Positions 9,327 to 17,963 of a DNA stretch of 64,000 bases are shown here, one piece after another. Numbering within the stretch: the first letter of the stretch is position 1; each line of letters opens with the position of its first letter. The position numbers and the translations under genes are program-made. Source of the DNA: Thiomicrorhabdus sp. Milos-T2 (GTDB taxonomy: Bacteria > Pseudomonadota > Gammaproteobacteria > Thiomicrospirales > Thiomicrospiraceae); contig NZ_KL370891.1 of NCBI RefSeq assembly GCF_000702325.1, forward strand, positions 2,003,306-2,067,305, in the 5' to 3' direction. The notes beneath the pieces were generated by a model. The model did no database searches. It was not told where the DNA came from and saw only the letters and a list, made by a program, of their open reading frames with translations.

Positions 9327-9350
9327 AACCTTTGCAAGAGTCGAATTCTC
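9327..9350. repeat. Degenerate MITE end fragment
   Basis: ACCTTTGCAAGAGTCGAATTCTC resembles the collapsed ends of the GAGACC element and lies right at the stop of plsY. It is too short and diverged to date or orient. Confidence 0.4.
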
Positions 9351-9991
9351 TATTTACGCTCTTGCTCTTCTTGACTATCTTCTTCTTTTTTAGAAACTTT
9401 AATTAAGCTCTCTTCACCATTCAATAAACGCTGAATATTGCCTTTATGACGCCAAAATAAAATCAACGTCATAATAGATACGATCCACACCCAATCGATT
9501 TCAGCGGATAAAAACCAAATATAAATAGGCGCTAAAATCGTCGCTATTAAAGCCGACAATGATGAGATTTTTAAGACCTTTGCCACAAACAACCAGGTCC
9601 CTGCAACGGCTAAACCGATTGGCAACGATAAACCAAACATTACACCTAACATAGTTGCAACCCCTTTACCGCCTTTAAAACCAAAAAACACTGGGTATAA
9701 ATGACCAATAAACGCCGCAAATCCTACAAGCCCTATCACTAAGGCCGAAAAACCTAATTGATGTGCAATCAATACTGGCAACAACCCTTTTAACATATCG
9801 CCAAACAAGGTAATTGCTGCTGCCTTTTTACCCTTGTCACCACCAATACGTAATACGTTAGTGGCACCAGGATTACCCGATCCTCCCTCTCGTGGATCGG
9901 GTAAAGACATTAATCGGCATACAATAATTGCGGTTGAAATAGAACCTAACAAATAGGCTGCCACAATAATTAATACAGCTTGTAATTCCAT
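9350..9991 (-). CDS. plsY: Glycerol-3-phosphate acyltransferase PlsY
   Basis: A 213-residue integral membrane enzyme that transfers the acyl group from acyl-phosphate to glycerol 3-phosphate, the first step of phospholipid synthesis. Family motifs are GGSGNPGATNVLR in the first loop, GFKGGKGVAT in the second and HKGNIQRLLNGEE near the end. There are about five hydrophobic segments. The C-terminal tail is charged and longer than usual. GAGGAAA lies directly before the ATG, and the palindrome TACCAGGCCTGGTA (10003-10016) abuts this ribosome-binding site. It is divergent from folB, as in many gammaproteobacteria. Confidence 0.96.
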   Translation of the reverse strand: MELQAVLIIVAAYLLGSISTAIIVCRLMSLPDPREGGSGNPGATNVLRIGGDKGKKAAAITLFGDMLKGLLPVLIAHQLGFSALVIGLVGFAAFIGHLYPVFFGFKGGKGVATMLGVMFGLSLPIGLAVAGTWLFVAKVLKISSLSALIATILAPIYIWFLSAEIDWVWIVSIMTLILFWRHKGNIQRLLNGEESLIKVSKKEEDSQEEQERK

Positions 9992-10002
9992 CTACTTTCC
10001 TC

Positions 10003-10016
10003 TACCAGGCCTGGTA
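10003..10016. repeat. ACCAGGCCTGGT palindrome at plsY ribosome-binding site
   Basis: Extended 14-bp version TACCAGGCCTGGTA, immediately upstream of the plsY Shine-Dalgarno on the minus strand. One of 18 exact copies of the 12-bp core in this window. Confidence 0.9.
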
Positions 10017-10178
10017 ATAACGTGAACCAACGTGCAACTCAGCAATACGTGGATTTTAAATAATTGCATGATTTTACAAGAAGTAGATAATAAGCGTTAA
10101 TTTAAATATGAATTCAAACACATTTGCTCGCTAACTCGTTAACTTACCGAAGTCAGCTATCCATCAAGGACAATCAAT

Positions 10179-10562
10179 ATGAATCAATCTTCTTTTTCAC
10201 AACAAATGGATACCGTTTTTATTGAAGGCTTAAAAACTCAAGCAATTATTGGGATCTATGACTGGGAAAGAGAAAATCGGCAACCTCTTATTTTTGATAT
10301 AGATATGGATTTACCCATAACGCAAGCGGCAAAAAGTGACGATATTAATGACACCGTTAATTACAAACAGGTTTCAGATGAAGTTATTGAACTGGTAGAA
10401 AACAGCCGGCATGAACTTTTGGAAACATTGTGTGAAGAAATTTGCCAACACATTCTTACCAACCATTTAGCTGTAAAGCGATTACATCTAAAAGTAAGTA
10501 AACCTAAAGCGGTGGCGGAAACAGACACGGTTGGTTTAAAAATTACCCGTATTAGAAATTAG
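10179..10562 (+). CDS. folB: Dihydroneopterin aldolase FolB
   Basis: A 127-residue enzyme that converts 7,8-dihydroneopterin to 6-hydroxymethyl-dihydropterin and glycolaldehyde in folate synthesis. It shows DTVFIEGLKTQAIIGIYDWE at the start, DDINDTVNYKQVSDEV in the middle, the catalytic-region LLETLCEEIC, and VSKPKAVAETDTVGLKITR at the end. Length is normal with a ~10-residue N-terminal extension. It is divergent from plsY and convergent with the FliG-like pair. Confidence 0.96.
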   Translation: MNQSSFSQQMDTVFIEGLKTQAIIGIYDWERENRQPLIFDIDMDLPITQAAKSDDINDTVNYKQVSDEVIELVENSRHELLETLCEEICQHILTNHLAVKRLHLKVSKPKAVAETDTVGLKITRIRN

Positions 10563-10585
10563 AAACGGGCTTTCTTTTAAAGACC

Positions 10586-11050
10586 TCACATAGTTGAAGC
10601 GTGTAGCTCTTTTTGTTCTTTAGCAGCAAGCTTAATAAATGGAACAATTTGTTCCATATATAGACAAGCATTATGTTCGGTAATTTTATCCATTGCTTGA
10701 TAATCTGCTTCAAACTGCCTACGATTTTGCTTTGATAAATTACGCAATACTTTTTGATAAAGCGCATCTCCTTCAGCCAAACGCACTATAGTTACCAATT
10801 GCTCTGGTGTCACCTTAGGTGCAAACTTCTGAACAATTCGATCATCAACCCCGGTCATTTTTGAAGCCAAAACGCGATAGGCCGTTAATTTACGTTCCAA
10901 CCCCGCTTCATCAACTTTAGAATGGCTATTTAAACGCTCATCCACCACTTGATGCAAAGCTTGTATGACATCAACAGGCAAAGAAAAAGTTACCGGACCT
11001 ATTTCAAGCTGATAGGCTCCCGTCTTATCGCGGCTTGCTGAAATTTCCAT
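10586..11050 (-). CDS. FliG C-terminal-domain-like protein B
   Basis: A 154-residue protein of unknown function. The ATG at 11050 has AAAGGA 7 nt upstream; an earlier in-frame ATG adds 8 residues but lacks such a site. The second half (PEQLVTIVRLAEGDALYQKVLRNLS-, then RRQFEADYQAM) resembles the C-terminal ARM-like domain of the flagellar motor switch protein FliG, where KVLxNLS and an acidic helix are typical. The N-terminal half (YQLEIGPVTFSLPVDVIQAL) resembles the corresponding part of its upstream neighbour, so the two are probably paralogues. No other flagellar gene is in the window. Confidence 0.75.
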   Translation of the reverse strand: MEISASRDKTGAYQLEIGPVTFSLPVDVIQALHQVVDERLNSHSKVDEAGLERKLTAYRVLASKMTGVDDRIVQKFAPKVTPEQLVTIVRLAEGDALYQKVLRNLSKQNRRQFEADYQAMDKITEHNACLYMEQIVPFIKLAAKEQKELHASTM

Positions 11051-11088
11051 ATTCAATCCTTTATTTAAGACCATTACAAGAGTCTTTT

Positions 11089-11553
11089 TTATATGTAACG
11101 TGTTTCGCTAGAAATAAATTCAATTTCACCTAAAGCTTCTAATTCAAATGTTTTTTCAACAATACGTCGAAGCGACTCTTTAGCTTCAGACTCTTCAGGA
11201 ATGTTTGAGGTGAGTAAATCAGCTTCAATCTGTTTTGCCAGAATACTTCCGATATTCGACAAAATTAATTCATTAAGCGTTTTATCTTGCGCCAACATCA
11301 TCATGATTATTAAATCTTGTGAATCAAGAGTACGAAGCAATTTTTGCATATGAATGGGAGTAAGCGACTTGATACGCAAACCAAGCTTTACATAACTGTC
11401 TAAAGTTGAATGCTGCTCACCTTTTTCAAGCGCTAATAAGTGCTCTAAAGTAATATTGAGTAACGCAACTGAAAACTGATCCATCTTGACCACACCGCAG
11501 CCGATATGCACCAACCATTCATTTTCTTGTATTTTTTTTATACCAACTTTCAT
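11089..11553 (-). CDS. FliG C-terminal-domain-like protein A
   Basis: A 154-residue protein, the same length as its downstream neighbour, 38 bp away, so probably co-transcribed. Residues ~65-150 follow the FliG C-terminal pattern closely: MQKLLRTLDSQDLIIMM, NELILSNIGSILAKQIEADL and a last helix ending in LEALGEI. In FliG this region contacts the stator and sets rotation direction. FliG's N-terminal and middle domains are absent; instead there is a ~60-residue beta-rich start (NEWLVHIGCGVVKMDQF). A role outside the flagellar switch, or as a switch modulator, is possible. Confidence 0.75.
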   Translation of the reverse strand: MKVGIKKIQENEWLVHIGCGVVKMDQFSVALLNITLEHLLALEKGEQHSTLDSYVKLGLRIKSLTPIHMQKLLRTLDSQDLIIMMMLAQDKTLNELILSNIGSILAKQIEADLLTSNIPEESEAKESLRRIVEKTFELEALGEIEFISSETRYI

Positions 11554-11616
11554 TTCTGTCTCACAGATTAGACTCGGTTGAGTCCAAGTTCTTAATTAAC
11601 GACTCGCTTTCATAAT

Positions 11617-11811
11617 GAGACCTTTGCACCCAAGGGCATAAACACGAGATAGACGCGAAAGAAAAATGAGGAAAAATTTGCCTGATTGCGGCGGAAAACG
11701 CAGGGAATAGCTAGCTATTCGCAAGTTTTTCAACAAAAATCAGGTGAAATTTTACCCTCAAGGGGCACCTAGAACCATTTTTATTCGTGCATACTCTCGT
11801 GCAAAAGTCTC
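11617..11811 (+). mobile_element. GAGACC MITE, copy B (expanded)
   Basis: About 195 bp. It has the usual core (GCCTGATTGCGGCGGAAAAC, TAGCTAGCTA) but carries extra bases in both arms: CCAAGGGCATAAACAC after the left TTTGCAC and CCTCAAGGGGCACCTAG on the right. Flanks ATAAT and ACAAT form a 4/5 target duplication. A left-end fragment of another copy lies at 11875-11891. Nothing else is recognisable in the 11554-12111 gap. Confidence 0.8.
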
Positions 11812-11874
11812 ACAATAAACAATCTTAAGCAAAGATGCTTCCAAAACCAACTAAATCCAACAATTAAACTTATA

Positions 11875-11891
11875 GAGACCTTTGCAAAAGT
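11875..11891 (+). repeat. MITE left-end fragment
   Basis: GAGACCTTTGCA preceded by TTATA, the same five bases that precede two other left ends (13355, 17813). No matching right end follows. Confidence 0.55.
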
Positions 11892-12111
11892 AGATAAATT
11901 TACAAAAAAGGTTATTTTTTTCTATCTACAGCAAAAAAAGAAACGTTCAACTTCGATTTTTGAGTTGAAAACCATACGAAAAAATCACTATATTAATAAC
12001 ATTTAAATCCGTGGATTAAGTAGCTGTTTTATCTGCTTTGATGCATAATGCTCAGTACTTATAGAATAGAAACAAAACATAGCCCAATTCAAGATAATAT
12101 AATTCTTTACA

Positions 12112-13332
12112 ATGAAACCAACCCATAACCACACAGCAAAAGGCCGAAATCGCGCCAAAATTTTACCTCAGCCAACTGAAGAAGCGGCAGAGCATAGTCA
12201 GATATTAACCGACAACATTAAACGATTTTTAGCTCGTCACCAGAACTTACCTTTTTCTAAATTTATGGAAATGGCGTTATACACACCTCAGTTAGGTTAT
12301 TATGCAGGAGGTTTACCCAAATTTGGTAAAGCCGGTGATTTTATTACTGCGCCTGAAGTTTCGCCCATTTTTTCTCGTTGTTTAGCTCGTCAAACAGCTC
12401 AAGTTTTATCTCAATTAGATGAACCGAATATTGTCGAATTTGGTGCTGGTCAAGGCACCATGGCTAAAGACATCTTATTAGAACTTGAGGCCATACAGCA
12501 AACTCTGCATCGATACTATATTATCGAAATCAGTGCCGATTTACGTGAGCGCCAACAACAGGTTCTTTCAGAAAATTTATCCGCAGAGATTTTTGCCAAA
12601 ATCGTTTGGTTAGATAAACTACCTACCACACCCATTTCAGCTGTTATTTTGGCCAATGAAGTCTTAGACGCCATGCCTTTTGAACGACTCCGTATCGAAC
12701 CCGAGCGAGCTCTGCAAGGTTATGTTGTTTTTAATGAAACAACCCAACAATTTGATTGGGACTACAAAAACATTACTGAAACCAAACTTCAAAGATTTGC
12801 CAATCAACTGATTAAACACATAGGTAAAGTCTCTGATTTAGGTTATGAAACTGAAATAAATCTAAATATCAAACCGTGGTTAAAAAGCTTAAATGCTATC
12901 CTATCAAGTGGTGCCGTTTTCTTAGTTGATTATGGTTACACTCGAGATGAATACTATCAACCCGCTCGAGTTATGGGAACTTTGCGCTGTCATTATCAAC
13001 ATCGCGCTCATAACAACCCTTTCTTTTACCCAGGGTTACAAGACATCACCGCCCATGTCGATTTTACAGCTGTGGCCGAAGAAGCTTTTGATAGTGGATT
13101 TAAAGTGGCCGGATATACAACGCAAGCCCACTTTTTAATGGGTAGCGGCTTACTAGAAATGTCGTTTGATGCTAATGCAGACGTAACAGAACAGATTCAC
13201 AATGCACAACAAATCAAAACATTAACACTACCAGATGAAATGGGCGAAACCTTTAAGGCTATCGCTTTAACTAAAAACTTTGACCAACCCTTAATAGGCT
13301 TTAGTGTAAGGGATTTACGTCATCAACTTTAA
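12112..13332 (+). CDS. SAM-dependent methyltransferase, MidA/NDUFAF7 family
   Basis: A 406-residue class I methyltransferase of the family (COG1565) that includes mitochondrial NDUFAF7/MidA, an arginine methyltransferase for a complex I subunit. The characteristic start is FSKFMEMALYTPQLGYYAGG followed by GDFITAPEVSPIFS. The SAM-binding loop is VEFGAGQGTMAKDIL, and DYGYTRDEYYQPARVMGTL and NPFFYPGLQDITAHVDF are family signatures. The bacterial substrate is not known. It is followed by a very short MITE relic and then uppP. Confidence 0.9.
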   Translation: MKPTHNHTAKGRNRAKILPQPTEEAAEHSQILTDNIKRFLARHQNLPFSKFMEMALYTPQLGYYAGGLPKFGKAGDFITAPEVSPIFSRCLARQTAQVLSQLDEPNIVEFGAGQGTMAKDILLELEAIQQTLHRYYIIEISADLRERQQQVLSENLSAEIFAKIVWLDKLPTTPISAVILANEVLDAMPFERLRIEPERALQGYVVFNETTQQFDWDYKNITETKLQRFANQLIKHIGKVSDLGYETEINLNIKPWLKSLNAILSSGAVFLVDYGYTRDEYYQPARVMGTLRCHYQHRAHNNPFFYPGLQDITAHVDFTAVAEEAFDSGFKVAGYTTQAHFLMGSGLLEMSFDANADVTEQIHNAQQIKTLTLPDEMGETFKAIALTKNFDQPLIGFSVRDLRHQL

Positions 13333-13354
13333 CTTTCATCAACTTTAACTTATA

Positions 13355-13403
13355 GAGACCTTTGCTCCCAGGGGCATAAACTCGAGATAGGTGCAAAAGT
13401 CTC
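13355..13403 (+). mobile_element. GAGACC MITE, copy D (shrunken)
   Basis: Only 49 bp: a left end with the insertion-type arm (CCCAGGGGCATAAAC) and a right end GTGCAAAAGTCTC, with the whole core missing. It is flanked by perfect direct repeats TTATA. It lies between the MidA-type gene and uppP. Confidence 0.8.
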
Positions 13404-13437
13404 TTATAAAAACTCACTAACCAATACAGGAAAAACC

Positions 13438-14205
13438 ATGGATATTTTTCAAGCCGCTATATTAGGTATTATTGAAGGTCTGACCGAATTTTTGCCCATC
13501 TCCTCCACTGGCCACCTTATTGTGGCAAGTGAATGGTTGGGATTAGAACAAACCAATCAAAACATGGCATTTGAAGTCATTATTCAAGTTGCCGCTATTC
13601 TGGCTATTTTTTCGCATTACAGTGCCAAATTTAGCCTAGAGCACGTTCGCTTGTGGATTAACGTCTTCATCGCTTTTTTACCGATTGCCGCCATTGGTTT
13701 TCTGTTTCATCATCAAATCAAAGAGTTTTTTGCACTCAGCATCGTCGCGTGGATGTTTATTATAGGCGGGATCATTTTTCTGATAATGGAAAAACTCTAT
13801 AACGAAGGCACCCACCGCACTCGAGACATTGAAAACCTAAGCATCACACAAGCTTTTTGGATAGGCATTGCCCAAATGTTTGCGCTCATTCCTGGAACAA
13901 GCCGTGCAGGGGCATCCATCGTGGGGGGCATCATGGTTGGACTCGATAGAAAAGCCTCAGCCGAGTTCTCATTTTTATTAGCGCTGCCCGTTTTAGCGGC
14001 GGCTTCTGGGCTAGACCTACTTAAAAACTACTCAGAATTTGCCAATACCTCATGGCTCCCTCTTATTGTTGGCTTTATTATGGCTTACATTGTGGCTTAT
14101 TTAACCATGAGTTTATTCTTACGCTTTTTAGAAAAATTCACCTTTAATGCCTTTGGTATCTATCGCATTATTTTTGGAATTGTCTTACTGATTTGGTTTG
14201 TTTAA
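13438..14205 (+). CDS. uppP: Undecaprenyl-diphosphatase UppP
   Basis: A 255-residue integral membrane phosphatase that recycles undecaprenyl pyrophosphate to the monophosphate carrier for peptidoglycan synthesis; overexpression gives bacitracin resistance (old name bacA). The two signature regions are present: [20 protein letters not shown] at residues 9-28 and [16 protein letters not shown] around 148-163. About seven hydrophobic segments follow the family pattern. The next gene is separated by a full MITE. Confidence 0.97.
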   Translation: MDIFQAAILGIIEGLTEFLPISSTGHLIVASEWLGLEQTNQNMAFEVIIQVAAILAIFSHYSAKFSLEHVRLWINVFIAFLPIAAIGFLFHHQIKEFFALSIVAWMFIIGGIIFLIMEKLYNEGTHRTRDIENLSITQAFWIGIAQMFALIPGTSRAGASIVGGIMVGLDRKASAEFSFLLALPVLAAASGLDLLKNYSEFANTSWLPLIVGFIMAYIVAYLTMSLFLRFLEKFTFNAFGIYRIIFGIVLLIWFV

Positions 14206-14224
14206 ACAACTCGGTTTTTAACAT

Positions 14225-14383
14225 GAGACCTTTACATGAGATAGGTACGAAAGAAAAATGAGGTAAAATTTGCCTGATTGCGGCGGAAAACGCAGGGAAT
14301 AGCTAGCTATTCGCAAGTTTTTTAACAAAAATCAGGTGAATTTTAACCATTTTTACTCGTGCATACTCTCGTGCAAAGGTCTC
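14225..14383 (+). mobile_element. GAGACC MITE, copy E
   Basis: Full 159-bp copy with a left end bearing two substitutions (GAGACCTTTACATGAG) and a perfect right end. Flanking bases AACAT and ATTAT do not form a clear duplication. Its right end lies 3 bp before the nnrE/nnrD start codon and contributes AAAGG at 14375-14379, 7 nt from the ATG. Confidence 0.88.
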
Positions 14384-14386
14384 ATT

Positions 14387-15904
14387 ATGAAACTCTACAG
14401 CGCCCAAAGTTCTCAAGCCATTGATAAATTGGCGATTCAAAAGGCCCATATTCCCGGGCTTTTACTAATGAAGCGTGCGGGATTTTTTGCCTTTAAAACC
14501 CTAGAATCCCTCTGGCCAAAGGCCAAAAATATACAGATTATTTGTGGCACAGGCAACAATGGTGGCGATGGTTTTGTTGTCGCTCAATATGCCATCTTAG
14601 CCGGCTACAAGGTCACTGTTACTCAACTAGGTGATTCATCCAAAATACAAGGTGATGCTTTAAGTGCATTGCTCGAACTCAATGCATTGGGCATCACATC
14701 ACAACCCTTTTCACTGCAAAATTTTGCACAAGCCGATGTCATTATCGATGCCGTATTTGGAACAGGATTAGATAAACCGGTATTAGGTGAATTTGCTGAC
14801 ATATTTAAGCAAATCAATCAAACTCAAAAACCCGTTTTAGCCATTGATACTCCTAGTGGTTTAGATGCCAATACGGGTGCCATTTTAGGCTCAGCAATTC
14901 AAGCGCAAAATACCTGTACTTTTATTACGCAAAAGTTAGGTTTATACACCTTCCAAGGCAATGACACGGCAGGTAAAATTCATTTTAGCCCACTCTTTAT
15001 TCCTCAAGAACTTTATCAAACGCAACCTCATATCGCTGAAAACCATCCATTAAAATACTGGCTAAACAAACTCCCTATTCAGCTCGCAAGTCGCCATAAA
15101 GGGGTTTCGGGAACTGTCTGTTTAGTGGGTGGCAATAAAACCATGATGGGAGCCATTCAGCTTGCTGGCCTAGCCAGTTTAAAAACTGGGGCAGGCCTGG
15201 TAAAAGTGATTACCCATCAAGAACACGGAATTGCAATCACTCAAGCTATTCCAGAAGTCATGTGTTATCAAACGGAAGACTTATCCACGCAAGCCAGTCG
15301 AGCTAATGTGATTGGTATTGGCCCGGGTTTAGGATTAGACAATTGGGGGCAGGATTTATTTTCAAAAGTGATGGACTTGCCATTAAATAAAGTGATTGAT
15401 GCCGATGCCTTAAAACATCTAGCAAGCTTTTGTCAAAGTCGCTTTGGTCAGACCCTCTTTAAACAAACCCAGGAGCAAGCAAGCAATCAAAACTGGGTAC
15501 TCACCCCACACCCTGGCGAAGCGGCAGTGTTACTAAATTGCGACACCCAAAGCATTCAGCAAGATAGAATTGCCGCCATTAAAGCGCTACAAAATAAATA
15601 CGGTGGAGTCATTGTTTTAAAAGGCAATGGCACCTTAATTTATGATGGCAAGAATATGGAAGTTTGTTTAGCCGGCAACCCAGGCATGGCGGTTGGCGGG
15701 ATGGGAGATGTATTAACCGGCGCGATATCCACCTTCATTGCACAAGGTTTATCTCTTTGGGATGCGGCTTGTTTAGGGGTTTCTTTACACGCTCATGCCG
15801 GAGACGTCCTCGCCAACCAAAACAGTCAACCCGGTATCTTACCCTCTGAAGTCGCACAAGTCATGAGTCAGCTATTAAGCTATAGCGACAGCCCAAAAAT
15901 CTAA
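14387..15904 (+). CDS. nnr: Bifunctional NAD(P)H-hydrate epimerase/dehydratase
   Basis: A 505-residue repair enzyme for damaged, hydrated NAD(P)H. The N-terminal YjeF_N domain (about 1-215) has CGTGNNGGDGFVVAQYA and is the epimerase. The C-terminal carbohydrate-kinase-like domain (about 225-500) has TPHPGEAAVLL, VVLKGNGTLI and NPGMAVGGMGDVLTG and is the ADP-dependent dehydratase. The ATG at 14387 is chosen over an in-frame start at 14336 because the latter lies inside a MITE and adds residues foreign to the family. The ribosome-binding site is then AAAGG from the end of the MITE. An incomplete ACCAGGCCTGGT-like site (10/12) is at 15190-15201. Confidence 0.95.
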   Translation: MKLYSAQSSQAIDKLAIQKAHIPGLLLMKRAGFFAFKTLESLWPKAKNIQIICGTGNNGGDGFVVAQYAILAGYKVTVTQLGDSSKIQGDALSALLELNALGITSQPFSLQNFAQADVIIDAVFGTGLDKPVLGEFADIFKQINQTQKPVLAIDTPSGLDANTGAILGSAIQAQNTCTFITQKLGLYTFQGNDTAGKIHFSPLFIPQELYQTQPHIAENHPLKYWLNKLPIQLASRHKGVSGTVCLVGGNKTMMGAIQLAGLASLKTGAGLVKVITHQEHGIAITQAIPEVMCYQTEDLSTQASRANVIGIGPGLGLDNWGQDLFSKVMDLPLNKVIDADALKHLASFCQSRFGQTLFKQTQEQASNQNWVLTPHPGEAAVLLNCDTQSIQQDRIAAIKALQNKYGGVIVLKGNGTLIYDGKNMEVCLAGNPGMAVGGMGDVLTGAISTFIAQGLSLWDAACLGVSLHAHAGDVLANQNSQPGILPSEVAQVMSQLLSYSDSPKI

Positions 15905-15975
15905 ACCTACTAGGCCTGGTCGCTAAACCTTATTTCATAAGTCATTCAAACTCAAGTCATTCAAACTCAAACCAC

Positions 15976-17085
15976 TTAAACTTTAGGCAAGAAACCGGAT
16001 AAGGTTTGAATATCTTTGTATAGAGAGTCTTCATCAACCGCTAATACGTTAATATGCCCTAACTTGCGTCCCACTCTTTCTTCTTTATCATACAAGTGTA
16101 AAAAGGCATTTGGCATGGTTAACACCTTTTCTACTGGTCCAGTCTCGCCAATAATATTAATCATTGCGGCTAAAGGCTGGCGTGGAGAGGTATCGCCTAA
16201 TGGCATGCCGGTAATAGCTCTTACATGGTTTTCAAATTGTGACGTATAAGCCCCTTCAATTGTCCAATGTCCCGAATTATGGACTCGTGGTGCCATTTCG
16301 TTTGCCACTAAACCATTGACGGTTTCAAACAATTCTAAGGTTAATACCCCCACATGATCCAACTCATCTAACAGGCTGTGCATATACTCTTCAGCTTGCT
16401 GCTGAATTTCTGCTGAGACTTCTCTGGCCGGGGCAATGGTGTAACGTAAAATGCCTTCGTGGTGCACATTTTGTACCAACGGGTAATAAACATGCTCATT
16501 ATTCGCATTGCGCACAGCCACAATAGAAAGCTCTCGCTGAAAATCAATAAAGCCTTCTAAAATAAGTTCTCTTCCGCCAATTTCTGACCAGGCCTGGTCA
16601 ATTTGAGACGCTTCTTTAAGCACAAATTGCCCTTTTCCATCATAGCCTTCGGTTGTGGTTTTTAGCACAGCGGGCAGTCCAATTTCATCCACGGCAATTT
16701 TTAGACTTTCTAATGAATCAACCACTTGGTATGGCGCGCATGGAATACTTAATTGATCAAACATGCCTTTTTCACGACCACGATGCTGTGAAATAAACAG
16801 AGATTTTTCTGCCGGGTAAACAGGGGTGGTTTTGGAAATTTCACGCATAAGCTCTACACTCGTGTTTTCACTTTCGTAGGTAATGACATCGGCAAAATCG
16901 ACTAGATTATTAAGTGAATCCGTATCATCTGACGCCATATGCATGTGACCTAGCAGTGCAGATGGTTCACTTTCATTAGTTCCTAAAAAACCAAACTTTT
17001 GCCCTAAAGGATAACCAGCAATCGCTAACATACGACCAAGCTGGCCAGCACCTAAAACACCAATGCATTTTGTAATCGGGGTCAT
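15976..17085 (-). CDS. purK: 5-(carboxyamino)imidazole ribonucleotide synthase PurK
   Basis: A 369-residue ATP-grasp enzyme that makes N5-CAIR from AIR, bicarbonate and ATP in purine synthesis. It begins TKCIGVLGAGQLGRMLAIAG. The ATP-grasp core has AVLKTTTEGYDGKGQ, and the metal-binding end has NEMAPRVHNSGHWTIEG. The ATG at 17085 is chosen (GGAG nearby); a longer frame adds 16 atypical residues. It follows purE on the minus strand after ~147 bp that hold a terminator-like hairpin. An exact ACCAGGCCTGGT (16587-16598) encodes Asp-Gln-Ala-Trp in the gene. Confidence 0.96.
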   Translation of the reverse strand: MTPITKCIGVLGAGQLGRMLAIAGYPLGQKFGFLGTNESEPSALLGHMHMASDDTDSLNNLVDFADVITYESENTSVELMREISKTTPVYPAEKSLFISQHRGREKGMFDQLSIPCAPYQVVDSLESLKIAVDEIGLPAVLKTTTEGYDGKGQFVLKEASQIDQAWSEIGGRELILEGFIDFQRELSIVAVRNANNEHVYYPLVQNVHHEGILRYTIAPAREVSAEIQQQAEEYMHSLLDELDHVGVLTLELFETVNGLVANEMAPRVHNSGHWTIEGAYTSQFENHVRAITGMPLGDTSPRQPLAAMINIIGETGPVEKVLTMPNAFLHLYDKEERVGRKLGHINVLAVDEDSLYKDIQTLSGFLPKV

Positions 17086-17104
17086 ACCCACTCTCTCCAA
17101 ATAA

Positions 17105-17155
17105 AAAAACCGTAATGAAGGCCATTTTATCAAACAACCACCATTACGGTTTTAA
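17105..17155 (-). terminator. Terminator-like hairpin between purE and purK
   Basis: Perfect 11-bp arms AAACCGTAATG (17107-17117) and CATTACGGTTT (17142-17152), 24-nt loop, followed on the minus strand by a run of T. Because purE and purK are normally one operon, this could act as an attenuator or partial terminator. Confidence 0.6.
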
Positions 17156-17232
17156 AAACGTTATATTCAATTTGCTTAATGATTAACTAATCGATTTAAT
17201 TTAAATATTCCCACTAAGCCATAAACCATAAA

Positions 17233-17736
17233 TCATTCTTCACGTGGGTCTGAATTTTCTAAAACAAAATCCGTTTGCTCTTCTCTAAAATTAGCCACTG
17301 CAGTGCGAATTGCTGGGTTTGAATTACCCACGATTTGAGATGCTAAGATACCTGCATTTTTTGCGCCGGCATCACCAATTGCTAAAGTACCCACTGGGAT
17401 TCCGCCCGGCATTTGTACAATTGACAATAAAGAATCTTTACCACTTAAAGCACGTGATTGAACTGGCACACCTAATACAGGCACAAGCGTTTTTGCTGCA
17501 ACCATGCCTGGTAAATGCGCCGCACCCCCTGCACCTGCAATAATCACCTGTAATCCACGTTCTTCAGCTTGCTCTGCGTATTCAAACATTAGATCAGGAG
17601 TTCTGTGTGCTGAAACGACTTTTACCTCATGAGGCACTCCAAAAAGCTCTAGCATATCTACAGCATACTTCATGGTTGGCCAATCTGACTTTGAGCCCAT
17701 AATTACGCCAACGACTGGTTGCTTCATTTCACTCAT
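17233..17736 (-). CDS. purE: N5-CAIR mutase PurE
   Basis: A 167-residue class I PurE that converts N5-CAIR to CAIR. Family motifs are [15 protein letters not shown] at the start, [29 protein letters not shown] and [24 protein letters not shown]-type sequence. Length is typical. It is upstream of purK on the same strand. Upstream of its start a MITE left-end fragment (17813-17828) and an ACCAGGCCTGGT palindrome (17878-17889) occupy the gap to the next gene. Confidence 0.97.
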   Translation of the reverse strand: MSEMKQPVVGVIMGSKSDWPTMKYAVDMLELFGVPHEVKVVSAHRTPDLMFEYAEQAEERGLQVIIAGAGGAAHLPGMVAAKTLVPVLGVPVQSRALSGKDSLLSIVQMPGGIPVGTLAIGDAGAKNAGILASQIVGNSNPAIRTAVANFREEQTDFVLENSDPREE

Positions 17737-17812
17737 GTTTTAATACCTTAGAAATAGGGAAAGCGGGGTATTCTATAGATTTTATTTTATTTTTCAAGCT
17801 GTTATTCTTATA

Positions 17813-17828
17813 GAGACCTTTGCACGAG
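17813..17828 (+). repeat. MITE left-end fragment
   Basis: A perfect GAGACCTTTGCACGAG, again preceded by TTATA, with no core or right end. Confidence 0.6.
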
Positions 17829-17876
17829 GCGCCTGAACAAATAATGTTTTTACAATATCGCTTTGTTTTGATGAAC

Positions 17877-17890
17877 TACCAGGCCTGGTA
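17877..17890. repeat. ACCAGGCCTGGT palindrome, intergenic
   Basis: Extended TACCAGGCCTGGTA between the purE promoter region and the end of the EAL-CBS-GGDEF gene. Confidence 0.9.
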
Positions 17891-17963
17891 GCTTTATTTT
17901 TAATGCGTTATTTATACGTTTTTTACATTATTTATGCATTTCTAAAAAGTGTTTTTCTGTTTT

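Noticed and set aside
14336-14386. Earlier in-frame start of nnrE/nnrD
   Set aside because: It lies in the MITE; the added residues do not belong to the family and there is no better ribosome-binding site.
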